From: Lasiosphaeria ovina
Lineage: Eukaryota; Ascomycota; Sordariomycetes; Sordariales; Lasiosphaeriaceae
Assembly: GCA_033439765.1 (NCBI GenBank)
Contig: JAULSN010000002.1
Span: 744,001 to 808,000, forward strand
Length of the DNA stretch: 64,000 nt
Direction: 5' to 3'
Shown: piece by piece, positions 45,370 through 56,369 of the stretch
Position numbering within the stretch: position 1 is the stretch's first letter
Layout: each line of letters opens with the position of its first letter
Position numbers and translations under genes: made by a program
The notes under the pieces: generated by a model
What the model saw: only the letters and a program-made list of their open reading frames with translations
Database searches by the model: none
What the model was told of the DNA's origin: nothing

Positions 45370-45731
45370 ATGGATCCTCTTTCGATTGCCCTCGCCGTGG
45401 TTGCGGCCATCTTCGCCTTCACAGGACCCATACTTCCCCGTCTCTGGAATAGACTGAAACGGCTTTATGGCCGAGGGTGCAATTCTACAAGTACGCGGAC
45501 TCTAGTTGGGACGGTGTCTTTAAGCTTACACTACGCTTCTCACAAACAGGTTACCTCCAAGGCCTAGGCCAACAGCGGGTACTCAGGGATGTGCGGTCCC
45601 TCTTAACCTCGGACATGGCGCTCAGAGTGGCAGCGCACCGCCACTACATCGCGCACGAGCCGGGTTCCGGCGGTGGAGATGTCGAGGACGGGGGTTGGTC
45701 GAGTGACTTCAGCGACTTGGAGATCAAGTGA
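45370..45731 (+). pseudogene. small frameshifted ORF pair, possible relic
   Basis: The ATG at 45370 opens with a hydrophobic helix (LSIALAVVAAIFAFTG) and RLWNRLKRLYG. A second, overlapping frame then carries protein-like sequence (QFYKYADSSWDGVFKLTLRF to LRVAAHRHYIAHEP, ending DFSDLEIK at 45731). A shift near 45475 would join them into about 120 residues. No intron of credible length fits, so this is either a relic or two chance frames. The family is unknown. Confidence 0.35.
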
Positions 45732-46415
45732 ATGAGCGCAAGGCTCTCGGGAAGTTGCCCAAGAAGAGAATGGAGGCTAGTATGTGATAGGCCCGCCAAG
45801 GATAGAATGTGGCGCATCAATCTTTTTGAAAGTTGCAATGTGTGTTTTACTCTGCTACGTGGCACCACCAGACTATTTCGAGTGCGTTAGTTTGAACGGC
45901 GTGAACCACTGCCTTATCCAGCCCTCCTTGCCAGTGTAGTAAGAACACCTTTTATTCTCAAGCTGCGCTGTGATATCAACGTTCAATGGGACATGCAGCA
46001 GGCTGGGATTTCGAGACTTGCTGCGAACCCGGATCTTGCACTCATGTCGGGCGTAGGCTGCGTTGACAGCGCAGCAATGCGGGAGCCAATGGCAAGGCCA
46101 TATAATATCCCCTTGTGGCCAGCCTCACATTGACTGCATCACAAACGCATGCTGACTGCATCACAAACGCGTGCAGCCTGGAACAGAGGTCTGTTGCTCT
46201 TGAATCCTTGCCTTTGCATAGCAGACTCATGTACTAGTGTTCGACACTGCGGGCGGACCGGCATTACGTTTGGGCGGGCGGTGGCCGGCTCTGTTCATGT
46301 CCTGAAGGTAAAACCAGTCGGGCACCCGTTGCGCTGATAACTCGACAAGTGTTCGAACTACCGATCTACTCTTCTCGCCCTCAACACGCCCCCGAACCTC
46401 CTATGACAATCCAAA
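45732..46415. other. intergenic region
   Basis: No gene seen. Direct repeat GCATGCTGACTGCATCACAAACGC-like words occur near 46129-46171, with TGACTGCATCACAAACGC present twice. Confidence 0.4.
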
Positions 46416-46688
46416 ATGCCCGGAAACTGGGACCTCGTTAGCCAAAGCGGAACCGGCGCATTGTATATCAACAGTAAAAACGCGCCCGGGAGTTCCAGCT
46501 CCCTGGTACGCTCCAGCTCCAGCATCTATTCTAGCGCCTTATCGAATACATCCTCCCAGAGCGGCTCACGTCCGATGCACGTTAACATTTCCAACTCCAA
46601 CACGTCCCTCAGGTTTAAATGCTCCAACGATAGTCCCTACGCCGAGCGTCTCATCGCGCTTGCTGAGCGCATCGGACCCAGGTCCTAA
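46416..46688 (+). CDS. small serine-rich hypothetical protein
   Basis: A 90-residue frame starts at an ATG in the context CCAAAATGCC. It is Ser/Asn-rich in the middle (SSSSLVRSSSSIYSSALSN) and ends with an amphipathic stretch YAERLIALAERIG. No domain, signal or membrane segment. Start context and length make it plausible, but it is not recognised. Confidence 0.42.
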   Translation: MPGNWDLVSQSGTGALYINSKNAPGSSSSLVRSSSSIYSSALSNTSSQSGSRPMHVNISNSNTSLRFKCSNDSPYAERLIALAERIGPRS

Positions 46689-47147
46689 ACAGTACGTGAC
46701 CACCACTTCAGTCTGGTGTCCGTCTTGGAAAATTACTCATGTATTGACGAGTTGGTTTGCAGAGCGTACCGCTCAGCCTCAACGCGGGCCATTCTGAGAG
46801 GGCAGGTATGAGGTTAATGAGAGGCGGGGAAGTAGCTTTGGGGTGACTGTTTCAGGTGTACATAAGGAAGCCACAAGTACCGAAAAGAGTAATGCAATTT
46901 TTGTCGTACCTCATAAACAGGTCCTCTTCGATCGATGAGTGTGGTCAAGTGATAATTACCAATCTAGGCTAGACACTGCACCTGCCCCGTCCCACCCTTA
47001 CAAAACTAATTCCGCCCATAAGCCTCAATGCTAGGGCACTTGCGAGTAGAAGAGCACAGGGAGCTGTCAGCGTCAAAGTTCAACAAACTCTTAGCTCGCA
47101 AGCAACAGCAGCTCCCTTTACTTACTTTTGCGCCAAGCAGTCGCTTG

Positions 47148-47378
47148 CTACTGAAAGTTGAACCATCTGCCGCTCATGTTGACCTCAACAGTATACGCAT
47201 ACTCTTCCACTATATCCTTGAATTGATTGAACTCATTGCCCCAGGGACGGCCTTGATACACGGCCTCGTCGCCGTTGTTGAAGGTAGCCTTGGCCTCGAA
47301 CGCTTTGTACTTGTCATATATACCAAACGTGTCGTAGATCTTGCTCCGCAAGCGTCGAAACCAGTCTCGTATGCCCAT
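47148..47378 (-). CDS. small hypothetical protein
   Basis: From the ATG at 47378 a 76-residue basic-then-acidic protein is encoded: MGIRDWFRRLRSKIYDTF, then YKAFEAKATFNNGDEA and VEEYAYTVEVNMSGRWF. The amphipathic, Trp/Arg-rich N-terminus could bind membranes. The codon pattern favours this strand over the overlapping plus-strand frame at 47028-47387. The family is not recognised. Confidence 0.45.
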   Translation of the reverse strand: MGIRDWFRRLRSKIYDTFGIYDKYKAFEAKATFNNGDEAVYQGRPWGNEFNQFKDIVEEYAYTVEVNMSGRWFNFQ

Positions 47379-47979
47379 GATGCTTGAACGCTCGGTTGTT
47401 GGCAGTGGCGGCTGGCTGGAAAGTCCAAAGAGAGCAAGATGGAAGAGTGGAAGTGGTAACGAGGGTGCGGAGATGTGTTGGGGGGGGCTCAACCTCCCCG
47501 ACTTTCAAGCTCTCGTTCTAGGTATTGGCTCCAACGTGGCCGCGGAGAAGGCTCTGCAATTCCTACGGTGAATATGTATCATGCATGATACATACGCTAG
47601 CGCTGTAGGCTGCCTGCGATGTGACAAGTATGCAGATTTTGAGGCTTCGGTCGGAGTGCGGTCATTATCGCGTCTGATTGGCCCGCCCGCTTTGTAATTT
47701 ATCTTGTGGCATCTGTTTCCAGTTTACTGCATCAAGAAGCTGGAGAGGAGCTATTGGCAAATTAACATGGGCGACAGCCTTGTGGCACCTGTTTGGGATT
47801 GGGAAAGCATGCTGGCTGCCAGCTAGGAGATAAGACATTTCTGGGCTCCCGCCCCGTGATTTATGCCCTCCCAGCCACTTTCCCCTCCCAACTCCTCGGA
47901 CCAAGGCCCTCTAATCCCTCAATCACCAACAACAACCAGCCTTACAGGCCTTGGACTGGCCACCCTTTACAAGTTCACG
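47379..47979. other. divergent intergenic region
   Basis: Upstream of the small minus-strand gene and of the plus-strand gene at 47980; no gene seen. CA/CT-rich leader from 47880. Confidence 0.4.
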
Positions 47980-48729
47980 ATGCCTCGCTCCGGGTTGAAG
48001 TTGCGTCCCATCGCCGACCCGGACCTCAAAACCCCTGGCGTTGTCGCCTACTCCAGCATCAATGAAGCAACCGGGACGTCCTTCTCGGCCGCTACCGACC
48101 CCAACAGTCCACACGCGGCCCGACTCGCTCGTCTCGCCGTCCAAGTACAGACGAACGAACACGACTCGCGTCGTCGCCGTCTTGACTCAGGTTCCAGGCC
48201 CTCGGCCTGGTTGCCATGGCTGACAAGAGGCAGTAGCCATCAACAGCAACCTAATACCCGGCAGCTGGCATACCCTGGTGAAGCGACTCGTCAACAGACT
48301 TGGACCACCGGCGACGCCGCTGCCCGTGCGCTTCCTAGCACAGCGAGCTTCGACGCGGCTTCCAACTACACCGCATCCTCGTCTGCATACGTGAGCTATG
48401 CAACCACCCAGGACCAGGCCACGTACTCGCCGCACGGCTGGGCCAGTTCTCCAACCCGTAGCAGCGCCTCTTCCGCTGGCCCCTTGACAGCGGCGTACGT
48501 CCCAGAAGCGAATGTCGTGACTGTGTCTCCGCCAGGTACACAAGAGCCGCTGCCGCTCGAAGTGGTGCGATACCGGACCGACACGAAGACAGCCTATAGG
48601 GTCAAAGGTGTCGGCCAGGAGCATGCGTCTGGGAAGAGAAAGTTGAAGAGGGAGCTCTATGTGTCTGCGCCTGTGGGCAGTAACGAGGCGGCGCTATTTG
48701 ATGCTATTGCGGATGCAAATTCTCGATGA
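47980..48729 (+). CDS. hypothetical disordered protein with a conserved-looking C-terminal strand region
   Basis: From the ATG at 47980 the frame encodes 249 residues; an in-frame ATG at 47863 would add 39 residues of Pro/Ser-rich sequence. The first ~165 residues are Ser, Ala, Thr and Gln rich with short Arg clusters (DSRRRRLDSG). The end is more ordered: LPLEVVRYRTDTKTAYRV, GKRKLKRELYVSAPVG and a final helix. No signal peptide or membrane helix. The family is not recognised. Confidence 0.55.
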   Translation: MPRSGLKLRPIADPDLKTPGVVAYSSINEATGTSFSAATDPNSPHAARLARLAVQVQTNEHDSRRRRLDSGSRPSAWLPWLTRGSSHQQQPNTRQLAYPGEATRQQTWTTGDAAARALPSTASFDAASNYTASSSAYVSYATTQDQATYSPHGWASSPTRSSASSAGPLTAAYVPEANVVTVSPPGTQEPLPLEVVRYRTDTKTAYRVKGVGQEHASGKRKLKRELYVSAPVGSNEAALFDAIADANSR

Positions 48730-50731
48730 TACAGTTCCAGAGGATCCTTCATAGGTGGGCAGAGGAGGTGGCGAGGGGGGTTGGTAGTCCATTGATCCAA
48801 GTATCCGTCGATACGCCACGGGCCACTCTTGTTTAGTCTACTGTTTCTGAAAGTTTGTTAACGAGGTCTCGCGCTGTTTTTTCGTTTTCGCCTTCAGGAC
48901 GTCCGTGGATGCCGCTGCCGTAGTTTGCACAGCCGGACTAAACATAGCCTCGAACTCGTCTTCTATGCGGTAAAAGCGGAATGTTTCTTGTCTGAAGGAG
49001 AGGTCGATTCGAATTCGGGCTTATGAGAGTGTATTTGTCGCGACAGTCCTGGGGCCGATGAGACAAGACAGCCACAGAAGCCACACAAGATTCCCAGGCA
49101 CATCAACTCTGAAGCGTGCCACAGGCCAAGCCAAGCTCCAAGGGTCACCCCCGGGCTTCGTGTCTCCCTCTTTCCGCCAAATCATTTCCTGAGCTTTCAG
49201 GTCATTTGTATATCCTTGATATCATCGCGCCCCGGAAATGGATGGACGCTTGTACCCTCTAGCATTTTCATTATAAATACTCGTGCACCTCCCCCCAAAA
49301 AATCCCGACCAGTCAGACGCGCCCATTGGCCAAGAGGGTTTATAGCGCCCCTATGTCTCCAAACTGCCAACCTTTGCTTGGGTGACGGTCTCGTCAGCGA
49401 AATTGTCTTGTCAGCCAACGCCGGTTCGCAACACGGAGGCGGTCCTTTCTTTTCCCCATTGCCTGATTCGCGATGGCCCATTAGAGACCTGCTCTTCCCA
49501 GTCTCCACTGCGAAGTCGCAACCGGAACCGAGTGCGTTCGACTACGGCCTGCTGGGTTGGTCGTCCCTTTTAGGCAGGAAGAAGTGCGAAAGCCGCTGCA
49601 GGGCTGAAGTCGATGGCTTTAAATAGATCTCCGACGTTCTGTCGGATTCTCACTTGGGTCGTGTCGAGATTCTGTGATGCAAAGCGGTTTCTGTTCTTTA
49701 TGGTCACCGAGAGAACCTTGCTATCATCTAGCCGAGTGTGCAAGAATGCCTCCAAGCTATTTACAAAAGGGAGTCTGTGGAGATCCGTCGCTCCGCAAGG
49801 ACCAAGGGCCACTTTGCCTACCTGTACCTAGGTAGACACTTGACCTTCCCTATAAACTCCTCTATTATCTGAATATTGTAAATTCCTCGATTACTTATTT
49901 TTCCTTCTCAATCCCTGATTACTCTAGACGCAGGGCTTAACGAACCGCTGCATTGCCTCTAGTAGGAAGCTAGAGAGCACTTGAGCTGGGCGGGTTGGGT
50001 ATCGCGTCGTCAGTCAAATTTGGAACCATTGCAGGGGAACATCGCCACCGGAGCTGTAAGCTGAGCCAGTTACATCACTCGAGACGAATGGGTTAGTGAT
50101 GTAAATATGGGGCCGTGGCTGAGTGGTGGCTCGGGGAGGACATGTCTGAGGCGAGGGAATGAGGCGGACTGGAAAAAAGTGGTGAGGGGAACGAAAGGGG
50201 GTGCAGTCGAGGAGAGCGTGATAGGAGAAGAGCCCGGTTGGTATACGCGTTAGGAGATGAAGAAAGAAGAATGCTTTATGCGTATCTAGTGCTAGCTGCG
50301 GTACCTTAAACTTCAAACTCTAAGACATACAAAAAGCGGCAGAAAAAAAAAGAAATCGCTAATATTACGAGGCTTCCAACAACTTATGACTTGGCCGGGG
50401 GGGGGGGCAATGGGCGCGGAGAAGCCAGGGCGCTTCTAAGGCGGGACCATGTTCGCGGCCAGCATGGCATCAAGATCCCAGGTAGAAACGCGGCGTCCAC
50501 CAACGTTGAACGCAAGCGTGTTCTTCTCCACCTCATCTCTCCATTTCTACTTTTTTCTCTTAGCGCCGCTTCTCCTCGGCAGCCCGAGCGGCTATATCCT
50601 AATCTCTAAAGTCGAATAGAAGGCTAGGGATGTGAGTTAGCCTGCAGCTTCTTGTCTAGATTTGACCCCAGTGTTAGTGTTAGTACGCGATATATACCAT
50701 TCCTGTTGTGGGTAGTGGCTCGGAGTTAGTC
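48730..50731. other. gene-poor region
   Basis: Frames at 49216-49626 (plus) and 49570-49812 (minus) lack recognisable domains or start context and were not called. G-runs occur at 50398-50407. Confidence 0.45.
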
Positions 50732-51080
50732 TCATACCTCGCTAATTTTAGCCCGGGTGCGGTCCCTTGCAGCCCTGAGCAAGTCCTTGTTGCGCTCCAG
50801 CTTCTCCACAGCCCCCGGGATCGAAGGGAGGTACGTGACGAGAATGCAGCGGAACGGGGACTCCCCCGGCGCAAGCGTGGTTGCGGGTGGCGATTCGGCA
50901 ACCCAGACGCCGTCGAAACGTAGAGCGCCAGCTACCTTGGGGCCGCCACTGCCGCCGCCAAAAAGGAGCGGTGGCATATCGTGGGCCAGCAAAGCACGGA
51001 CGGCGTCGCGGATCTCTGCCATGGGGGTAACAACGCGCTCTCGGCGAGGTCGGCGTAGAGTCGCGCCATGGTGTCGACCA
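50732..51080 (-). pseudogene. fragment of an unknown fungal protein with an apparent frameshift
   Basis: The minus-strand frame reads MAEIRDAVRALLAHDMPPLL, FGGGSGGPKVAGALRFDGVWV, GESPFRCILVTYLPSIPGAV and EKLERNKDLLRAARDRTR before the stop at 50732. Just upstream a different frame gives APMVDTMARLYADLAE. That is a natural N-terminal extension if two bases near 51045 are ignored. It looks like a 3' gene end that has lost its frame. The family is not recognised. Confidence 0.4.
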
Positions 51081-51109
51081 TGGGCGCCAGCGCTGGACTG
51101 AGGCGGCAT

Positions 51110-52350
51110 TGATGGCTTATTAATCTAGCCAGCCGGGCAGCTCTGCTCCCGCGCCAGCTGCCAATAACTTAGTATAGGTTCGCCATGGATTACGAGGCAA
51201 AGCTGTAGCCGCTTGTAACGCCATTATAAGAAAGGGCAAGAATATGTTGAATTTTAGCAAAAGCCGATCGATATTTTGAGATATTATGGAGGTTGGCGGG
51301 GGGGGGGACTTCGAAGGCAGTCGTAACGGCTTTCGTCTGGCGATGGTACGAACGAGTCAACCGTAGTGGCTACTTACAGCTGCGATTGGAACAGGTCTGG
51401 CTCTGACAGTCACAGTCACTTGCAGGGCAGGCAGGTACAGGCACAGGGTCTGGCTCTGGCGGTTAGCTGGCCCTGCCCTGGTGGTGGCGGTGGCAGCCGC
51501 GAACGCCAGGGAGTTGCCCGGCGATCGTGGTGCTTACGGGGCTGCTGGCTCTGTCGGGGGCAGTCACACCTGGGCAACCATTGCAGACCTCGGTGGCCTT
51601 GGATTGAAATACAAGCCTTGCATTTAGAAGGAATGCGCTGGAGGTTACTCTTTATACTTTGACGGCCAAGTGTGTATGGCAAGGTACAGGTTATCCTGTT
51701 TCTGCAAGGACTAAAAGAATTTCGAGAATTGTGCAGTGACAAGATGTGCAGCCATACCTTGGTGGCGCCTTCTACGAGAAACAGGGCAACAAGCGTCTCG
51801 TTCTTCAGGACGAGGCTTCCGTTATCGAACCAGCACGTGAGGGGATTAGCGATCTTGCAGTCTGGCAGGATGTGCTCTCGGAACCAATTCACATCGGAAA
51901 GCAGCGCGGGATACTGCTCAAACCTTAGAAATACCTTGGCGAGAAGGCGGCGCAGAGTGGGCGGGCGACTTGGGGCATGGGTCGAAAAGCTGGTTGTCAG
52001 CTGCGTCGCGCTCGAGAAGACGGTAGCAGCTCCCACGACTTATTATTAGTCTTGTTGAGGCGGCCTTGGGTCTCACGACCGAGTGTCGTCCACATGTCCC
52101 TGCTCACAAGGGAGAGTGGCACACGTGAGGCTGGCGAGAGGTGGTCGCAGATGCTCAATACGAGCTCTACAAGGATATGTTCAAGAACACAGTTTTGGGA
52201 CGCTCTTGCATTGCTAGATTGGAAGTGGATGAAATTACCCTGGTCCCTATCGCAACTACCTACCTCTCAGGACTATAGAGATAATTTGCGGGAAGGTCCA
52301 GTCACACTTGGAATCTGCACCTTCTTGATGTCGAAGTCAACAGAAGGCCT
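51110..52350. other. gene-poor region
   Basis: A 206-codon minus-strand frame (51416-52036) contains protein-like stretches (RLLAKVFLRFEQYPALLSDV) but no domain or start context; not called. G-run at 51299-51307. Confidence 0.4.
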
Positions 52351-52358
52351 TATAAATA
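52351..52358 (+). promoter_or_regulatory. TATA box upstream of the (AAC)65 leader
   Basis: TATAAATA, 70 bp before the microsatellite and 331 bp before the ATG at 52682; followed by a CT-rich start region. Confidence 0.45.
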
Positions 52359-52420
52359 ATCCCACCGCCTCGACTTTCGTTCCATTCTCAACAATTACCA
52401 CCACCACCATCACCAGCAGC

Positions 52421-52615
<195 letters not shown>

Positions 52616-52681
52616 GATAACGATAACAACAGCAGCAGTAACAGCAGCAACAGCAACAAGAACAGCAGCAGCAGCAGCCAG

Positions 52682-52906
52682 ATGCCTTACCGTGGCCCCT
52701 CGGCCCGCAACGCCATCAAACCCGCCCGGCACAGGGTTTTCGCCGCTGGCTACGCCGTCGCTAAGGCCAAATTGGCTCGGGCCGACGCCCACGAGGCCCT
52801 TGCTTGGGCCGAAGAGGCCGTTTAGCGGGCAGTCCTCCGCCACTGCGCCGAGAAAGCGGCGGTGGAGGCGCTGAAGCGCGGGTTGGGTGGCTGGGGTGCC
52901 AACTGA
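52682..52906 (+). pseudogene. short alanine-rich basic ORF interrupted by an in-frame TAG
   Basis: The ATG at 52682 opens RGPSARNAIKPARHRVFAAG, then VAKAKLARADAHEALAWAEE and stops at TAG 52823-52825. The same frame continues as RAVLRHCAEKAAVEALKRG to a TGA at 52904-52906 with unchanged composition, so the intact form would have been about 74 residues with Gln at the stop. A TATA box and a long (AAC)n leader precede it. Either a recent nonsense change or a very short protein; the family is not recognised. Confidence 0.45.
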
Positions 52907-53641
52907 TCTGTGAGTAACGTATATTTCTTAGCCTTTCTTTGCTTTTCTTTCCTTTGCACAGCACAGCACAACTTCAGTATTCTTATGGGCGGCGAAATCG
53001 GACTCTCAAGCCTCCACGTGGCGACCGCCTGGATAGTACCAGCCGCAAAGTTGTGGAGAGGGACGTACCTTTTATGCACGTGAACTCTCGTCAGGACATT
53101 GTGAATCGTCGGGACATTGTGAACTCTCGTCAGGACATTGTGAATCGTCGGGACATCGTGAACTCTCTCATTATGACGGCAATGGTCTAGATCTGGTCCG
53201 GACCCCGCGTGCTAAGATTCCACTGGAGTTCCGCGAGTGCCTGGCCAGAAGGCTCGTCGCCGTGACAATCACCAGAATATCCCCTGTCGACAGTTAAAGC
53301 CACCAACACTATCAGAGCCATCATCGCCGCCATCGCGATAGTGTCAGATGTAACAGGTGGAGTGCCAAGCTGCCAAGGCCGAAGTGATCGGTTGAAGGCT
53401 GTTGATATACACAACGAATCCATCACTTGAACCACCAGCTTACGGCGCGCAGTGCGCCCTGTTGTTTCCAGTACCGGTACCCTGGTGATTCCAACAAAGG
53501 CATCTCGAAGGTAGATAAATATGCGAGGTCAACAACCGTACACAAAGGACCTGTTGGAAAGCTGCACCAAAGTAGGCCCAAAATCGGTTCAATGCAACAG
53601 TCTGATTGTGTGTAATGTGGGGACCTCCAGCTGGGGACCTG
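52907..53641. other. intergenic with a 39-bp tandem repeat
   Basis: No gene supported. A minus-strand 82-codon frame (53187-53435) with one hydrophobic stretch was not called. Confidence 0.45.
53080..53168. repeat. 39-bp tandem repeat, 2.3 copies with internal half-repeats
   Basis: Units start at 53080 and 53119 with a partial third at 53158; the two full units differ at one base. Each unit contains two related halves around the word GGACATTGTGAA. Confidence 0.85.
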
Positions 53642-54153
53642 CTGTCCCTTGCAAACGCCAGAGGAATCCCCACTTTTTTTGGCGGCCTTGAGTGGTTGTC
53701 AACACAGTTGTTTGGCAATTGAAGCAAAATCTTCAAATACTGTAGATGTGAATAACACAACGGTGCATGGCTGCGAGCAGCTGCAAACTGCAAAGTAAAT
53801 AGAAGCTATTCAGATCTATTCAAATTCGAAGAGTGCGTGTCATTTGGCGTTGAATTGGTTGTGTTTTGGATGCACCTATATTCGTAGGGAATGGCTCCAA
53901 AACCAGTGAAAACTCTGCTCCAAGACCAATATTCATCTACAACTTAACGCATTCCAAGTCAAATTGACCGCTCTCTGCAGGAATAGAAGGCTCTGAATAG
54001 CTTCAATGCGCGCTCTAATTTACGGCTGCGCGCATGCAGCCGTTGTGTTATTTACATTTGAATATAGCTTCAAACAGCGCAACACAACGCGTGCGTTGAC
54101 AGCCACCCACCTGCCAAAAAAGTGGGGATTCCTCTGGCGTTTGTAAGGGACAG
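53642..54153. mobile_element. fold-back element (MITE-like) with long inverted repeats
   Basis: The left end CTGTCCCTTGCAAACGCCAG is mirrored at the right end (CTGGCGTTTGTAAGGGACAG at 54134-54153). The first ~40 bp match almost perfectly and similarity continues, with gaps, for about 180 bp on each side: AATAACACAACGG and GAAGCTATTCAGA occur in both arms. Total length is 512 bp with no ORF. No clear target-site duplication was found in the flanks. It resembles a non-autonomous DNA transposon. Confidence 0.68.
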
Positions 54154-54766
54154 TGGAAAAGAGGGGTTTTCCTGGGCTAGGCCCAAAAGGTTGCCCTGCA
54201 TGCGCCCGCAGGCCAGACTGCCGGCGAATTCCGGCCTTGGTCAGGGCCTCAAAAATCCACAGGACCCTGCATTGAAGCTTCATCCATGAATCATCAGTCC
54301 AGTGTTCCGGTCAAGAAGCCGAGCGTTACCGACCTGCAACCTTTTTCTTCCTTGAACAATTTAAATGACCACATCTTTGACAGTGCTTCTGACAGATAGC
54401 CATCCAAAGAGCCAATCGCCGGGGCTAAATCCATCCCAATTGCCATTACGGATAGCTGCCAGCCTTTTGAGGGTCTCCGTCATCTGAAACTAGCCTTGAA
54501 AAAAATTTGGCCGGCCGTGGCTCGTCTGGTGGCCCCGAACTGCATCTCGAGCATCTGAGCGGCTTGGGAAAACCTTGGGCAGTAACTCAAGCGAGCTAGA
54601 AAAGCTTAAAGTCGACCACGTAGGTAGGTATATAAACCCCAACCACTTTCTCACTTTTACTCGTTAAACCCCCAAGCACGTCCGAAAACACAGCTCTTGG
54701 CCAGTCTCAACGTGTATTCCTACATCGCTCGATCACCGAAAACATCACTACTCCCCGTCTACTATC
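54154..54766. other. intergenic, promoter of the DUF6546 gene
   Basis: No gene seen; contains the TATA element at 54630. Confidence 0.5.
54630..54637 (+). promoter_or_regulatory. TATA box of the DUF6546 F-box gene
   Basis: TATATAAA lies 130 bp upstream of the ATG at 54767 and is followed by a CA/CT-rich leader. Confidence 0.5.
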
Positions 54767-56369
54767 ATGTCTTCCATCTTACCCTGCAAGAAGCAAAAAT
54801 GGGATGCCTTGCCGGGAGAAATCCGTGTCCTGATCCTCAAAGCCCTGATACAAGACGGCTGCAAACTGGCTCACTTAGCCACAGTGTCTCGAGAGTGGCA
54901 AGCGGAGCTCGAGCGATACAATTTCGCCCGAATTAAACTGACACCATCGCGCCTCGCCGATTTCAGTTCCGTGGTTCATCGTAACCGGGCTCTCGTCGGA
55001 TATATCTGGTTCTGCTTGGAGCTTGATGACTACGACTGTACTAAGTGCGCGCCTAGTTGGGAGTCGCTAGATGAGTTTGCCGAGGCAGTTAATATTAGCG
55101 ATACCGATAAGTGTCCTATTACGGCATCGTTCCAAAACCTGTTCTCGATTCTCAGTACATGGGATCCCAAGAGCGATTTAATACTCGATATTAGCATCTA
55201 TTCGCCGAGCGATTCAGAACATTGGTTCAAGTATTTGACCTTCCTACCAGATACTCCCTCGCAGACAATATCGACCAAGGCCCATAATGATGCTCAGCAT
55301 AGCTGGGTTGCTGGTTCTCGACACGCCGCCCCGCCTCACGAGGCATTCGCCAAAGTCTTCCATGTGGTTATGGGGGAAGGGCCATTCGATAGCGATGATT
55401 CAGAGTTCGAATGGTGGGATCAGCTTCCGTCGGTCCCGGCGGTAACCAGCTTGCTTCTCCGGCAACAAAACCGCCGTAGATGGAAGCCTAACGCGCTCGC
55501 ACACATGTTTACCCGTTTTCCCAGGCTCCAGGAAGTCCACTACGAGCCCTGGAGGGAATGGGACCAGCTTCAGAGGCAAACCGACAAACGTAAGTATCGC
55601 TACCAATGTGCCCGAGTTACTAGTTACTAATTAATCTGCCTTTTACCTAGAATTCTACCATCTTTTCGAGTCCATCCAACGTTCCAACATTCATCTCAAG
55701 AGGCTCGTGGTCTTTGAGAACTTTAATCAGCAATACCCGGCTAGTATACAGCGATTCCAATTCGGGGAGGACTTGATAGGATGCGATAGTACTCGCAATC
55801 CACACCCGGACGTTGGCCGGATGGTCGCGCTCGCTAGCCTCCAGCTCGAGCATCTTGCCGTATCCTTCCTCGTAGATGCCAGGCATTTCTTCGCTATCGA
55901 ACCCTCTTGGGAGTGGCCGAACCTAACCTCGCTTGTACTTACCTCAAAGGTGCTAAGGTCTATTGAGGATCCCGTCGAGATTGGAGCGATGCTTCGGGCA
56001 GCGGCAGTAGCGGCCATGAGAATGCCACGATTAGAAACAATGGAGATTTGGAACGGAAGAAAGTGGCTGGCGGCAGTCTTCCAGTATCAGACGTTGCCCA
56101 ACGCACGGCAAGCCACCATTACTTGGAGAGCCACGTGGGAATTGACCATGGAGCCTTCGTTAATCCGGGCTTGGGAAGCTGTCGTACATCATCGATATGA
56201 TGATAGTTGGAGTCTCGGTATAGTACAAGAGCAGCTGGATATCGCTGCTATCAAGTCTCACGGTGATGCGATTCCCTGCCTAAGGCTTTCAGGCCAGGTC
56301 ATTCGGCCTGTCTCGTTACAGCAGATTCAGATGGAGCAGAAGGCTCTAGAGGGCGCAAAGACCGTGTAA
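54767..56369 (+). CDS. F-box/DUF6546 domain protein
   Basis: Exons 54767-55589 and 55651-56369 (phase 1) encode 513 residues. The F-box-like start reads WDALPGEIRVLILKALIQDG and LATVSREWQAELER. It is followed by the block FARIKLTPSRLADFSSVVHR, NRALVGYIWFCLEL and LDISIYSPSDSEHWFKYL. The C-terminal half holds the DUF6546 core: FPRLQEVHYEPWREW, RLVVFENFNQQYP, LASLQLEHLAVSFLVDA and WRATWELTMEPSLI. These are lineage-expanded proteins of filamentous fungi, presumably SCF substrate receptors; targets are unknown. The protein appears intact and full length. Confidence 0.88.

Noticed and set aside
51416..52036. 206-codon minus-strand frame
   Set aside because: Some protein-like stretches but no recognisable family, no ATG in a good context and a low-complexity C-terminus.
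53187..53435. 82-codon minus-strand frame with one hydrophobic stretch
   Set aside because: No family, and the hydrophobic run is short; not enough to call a gene.
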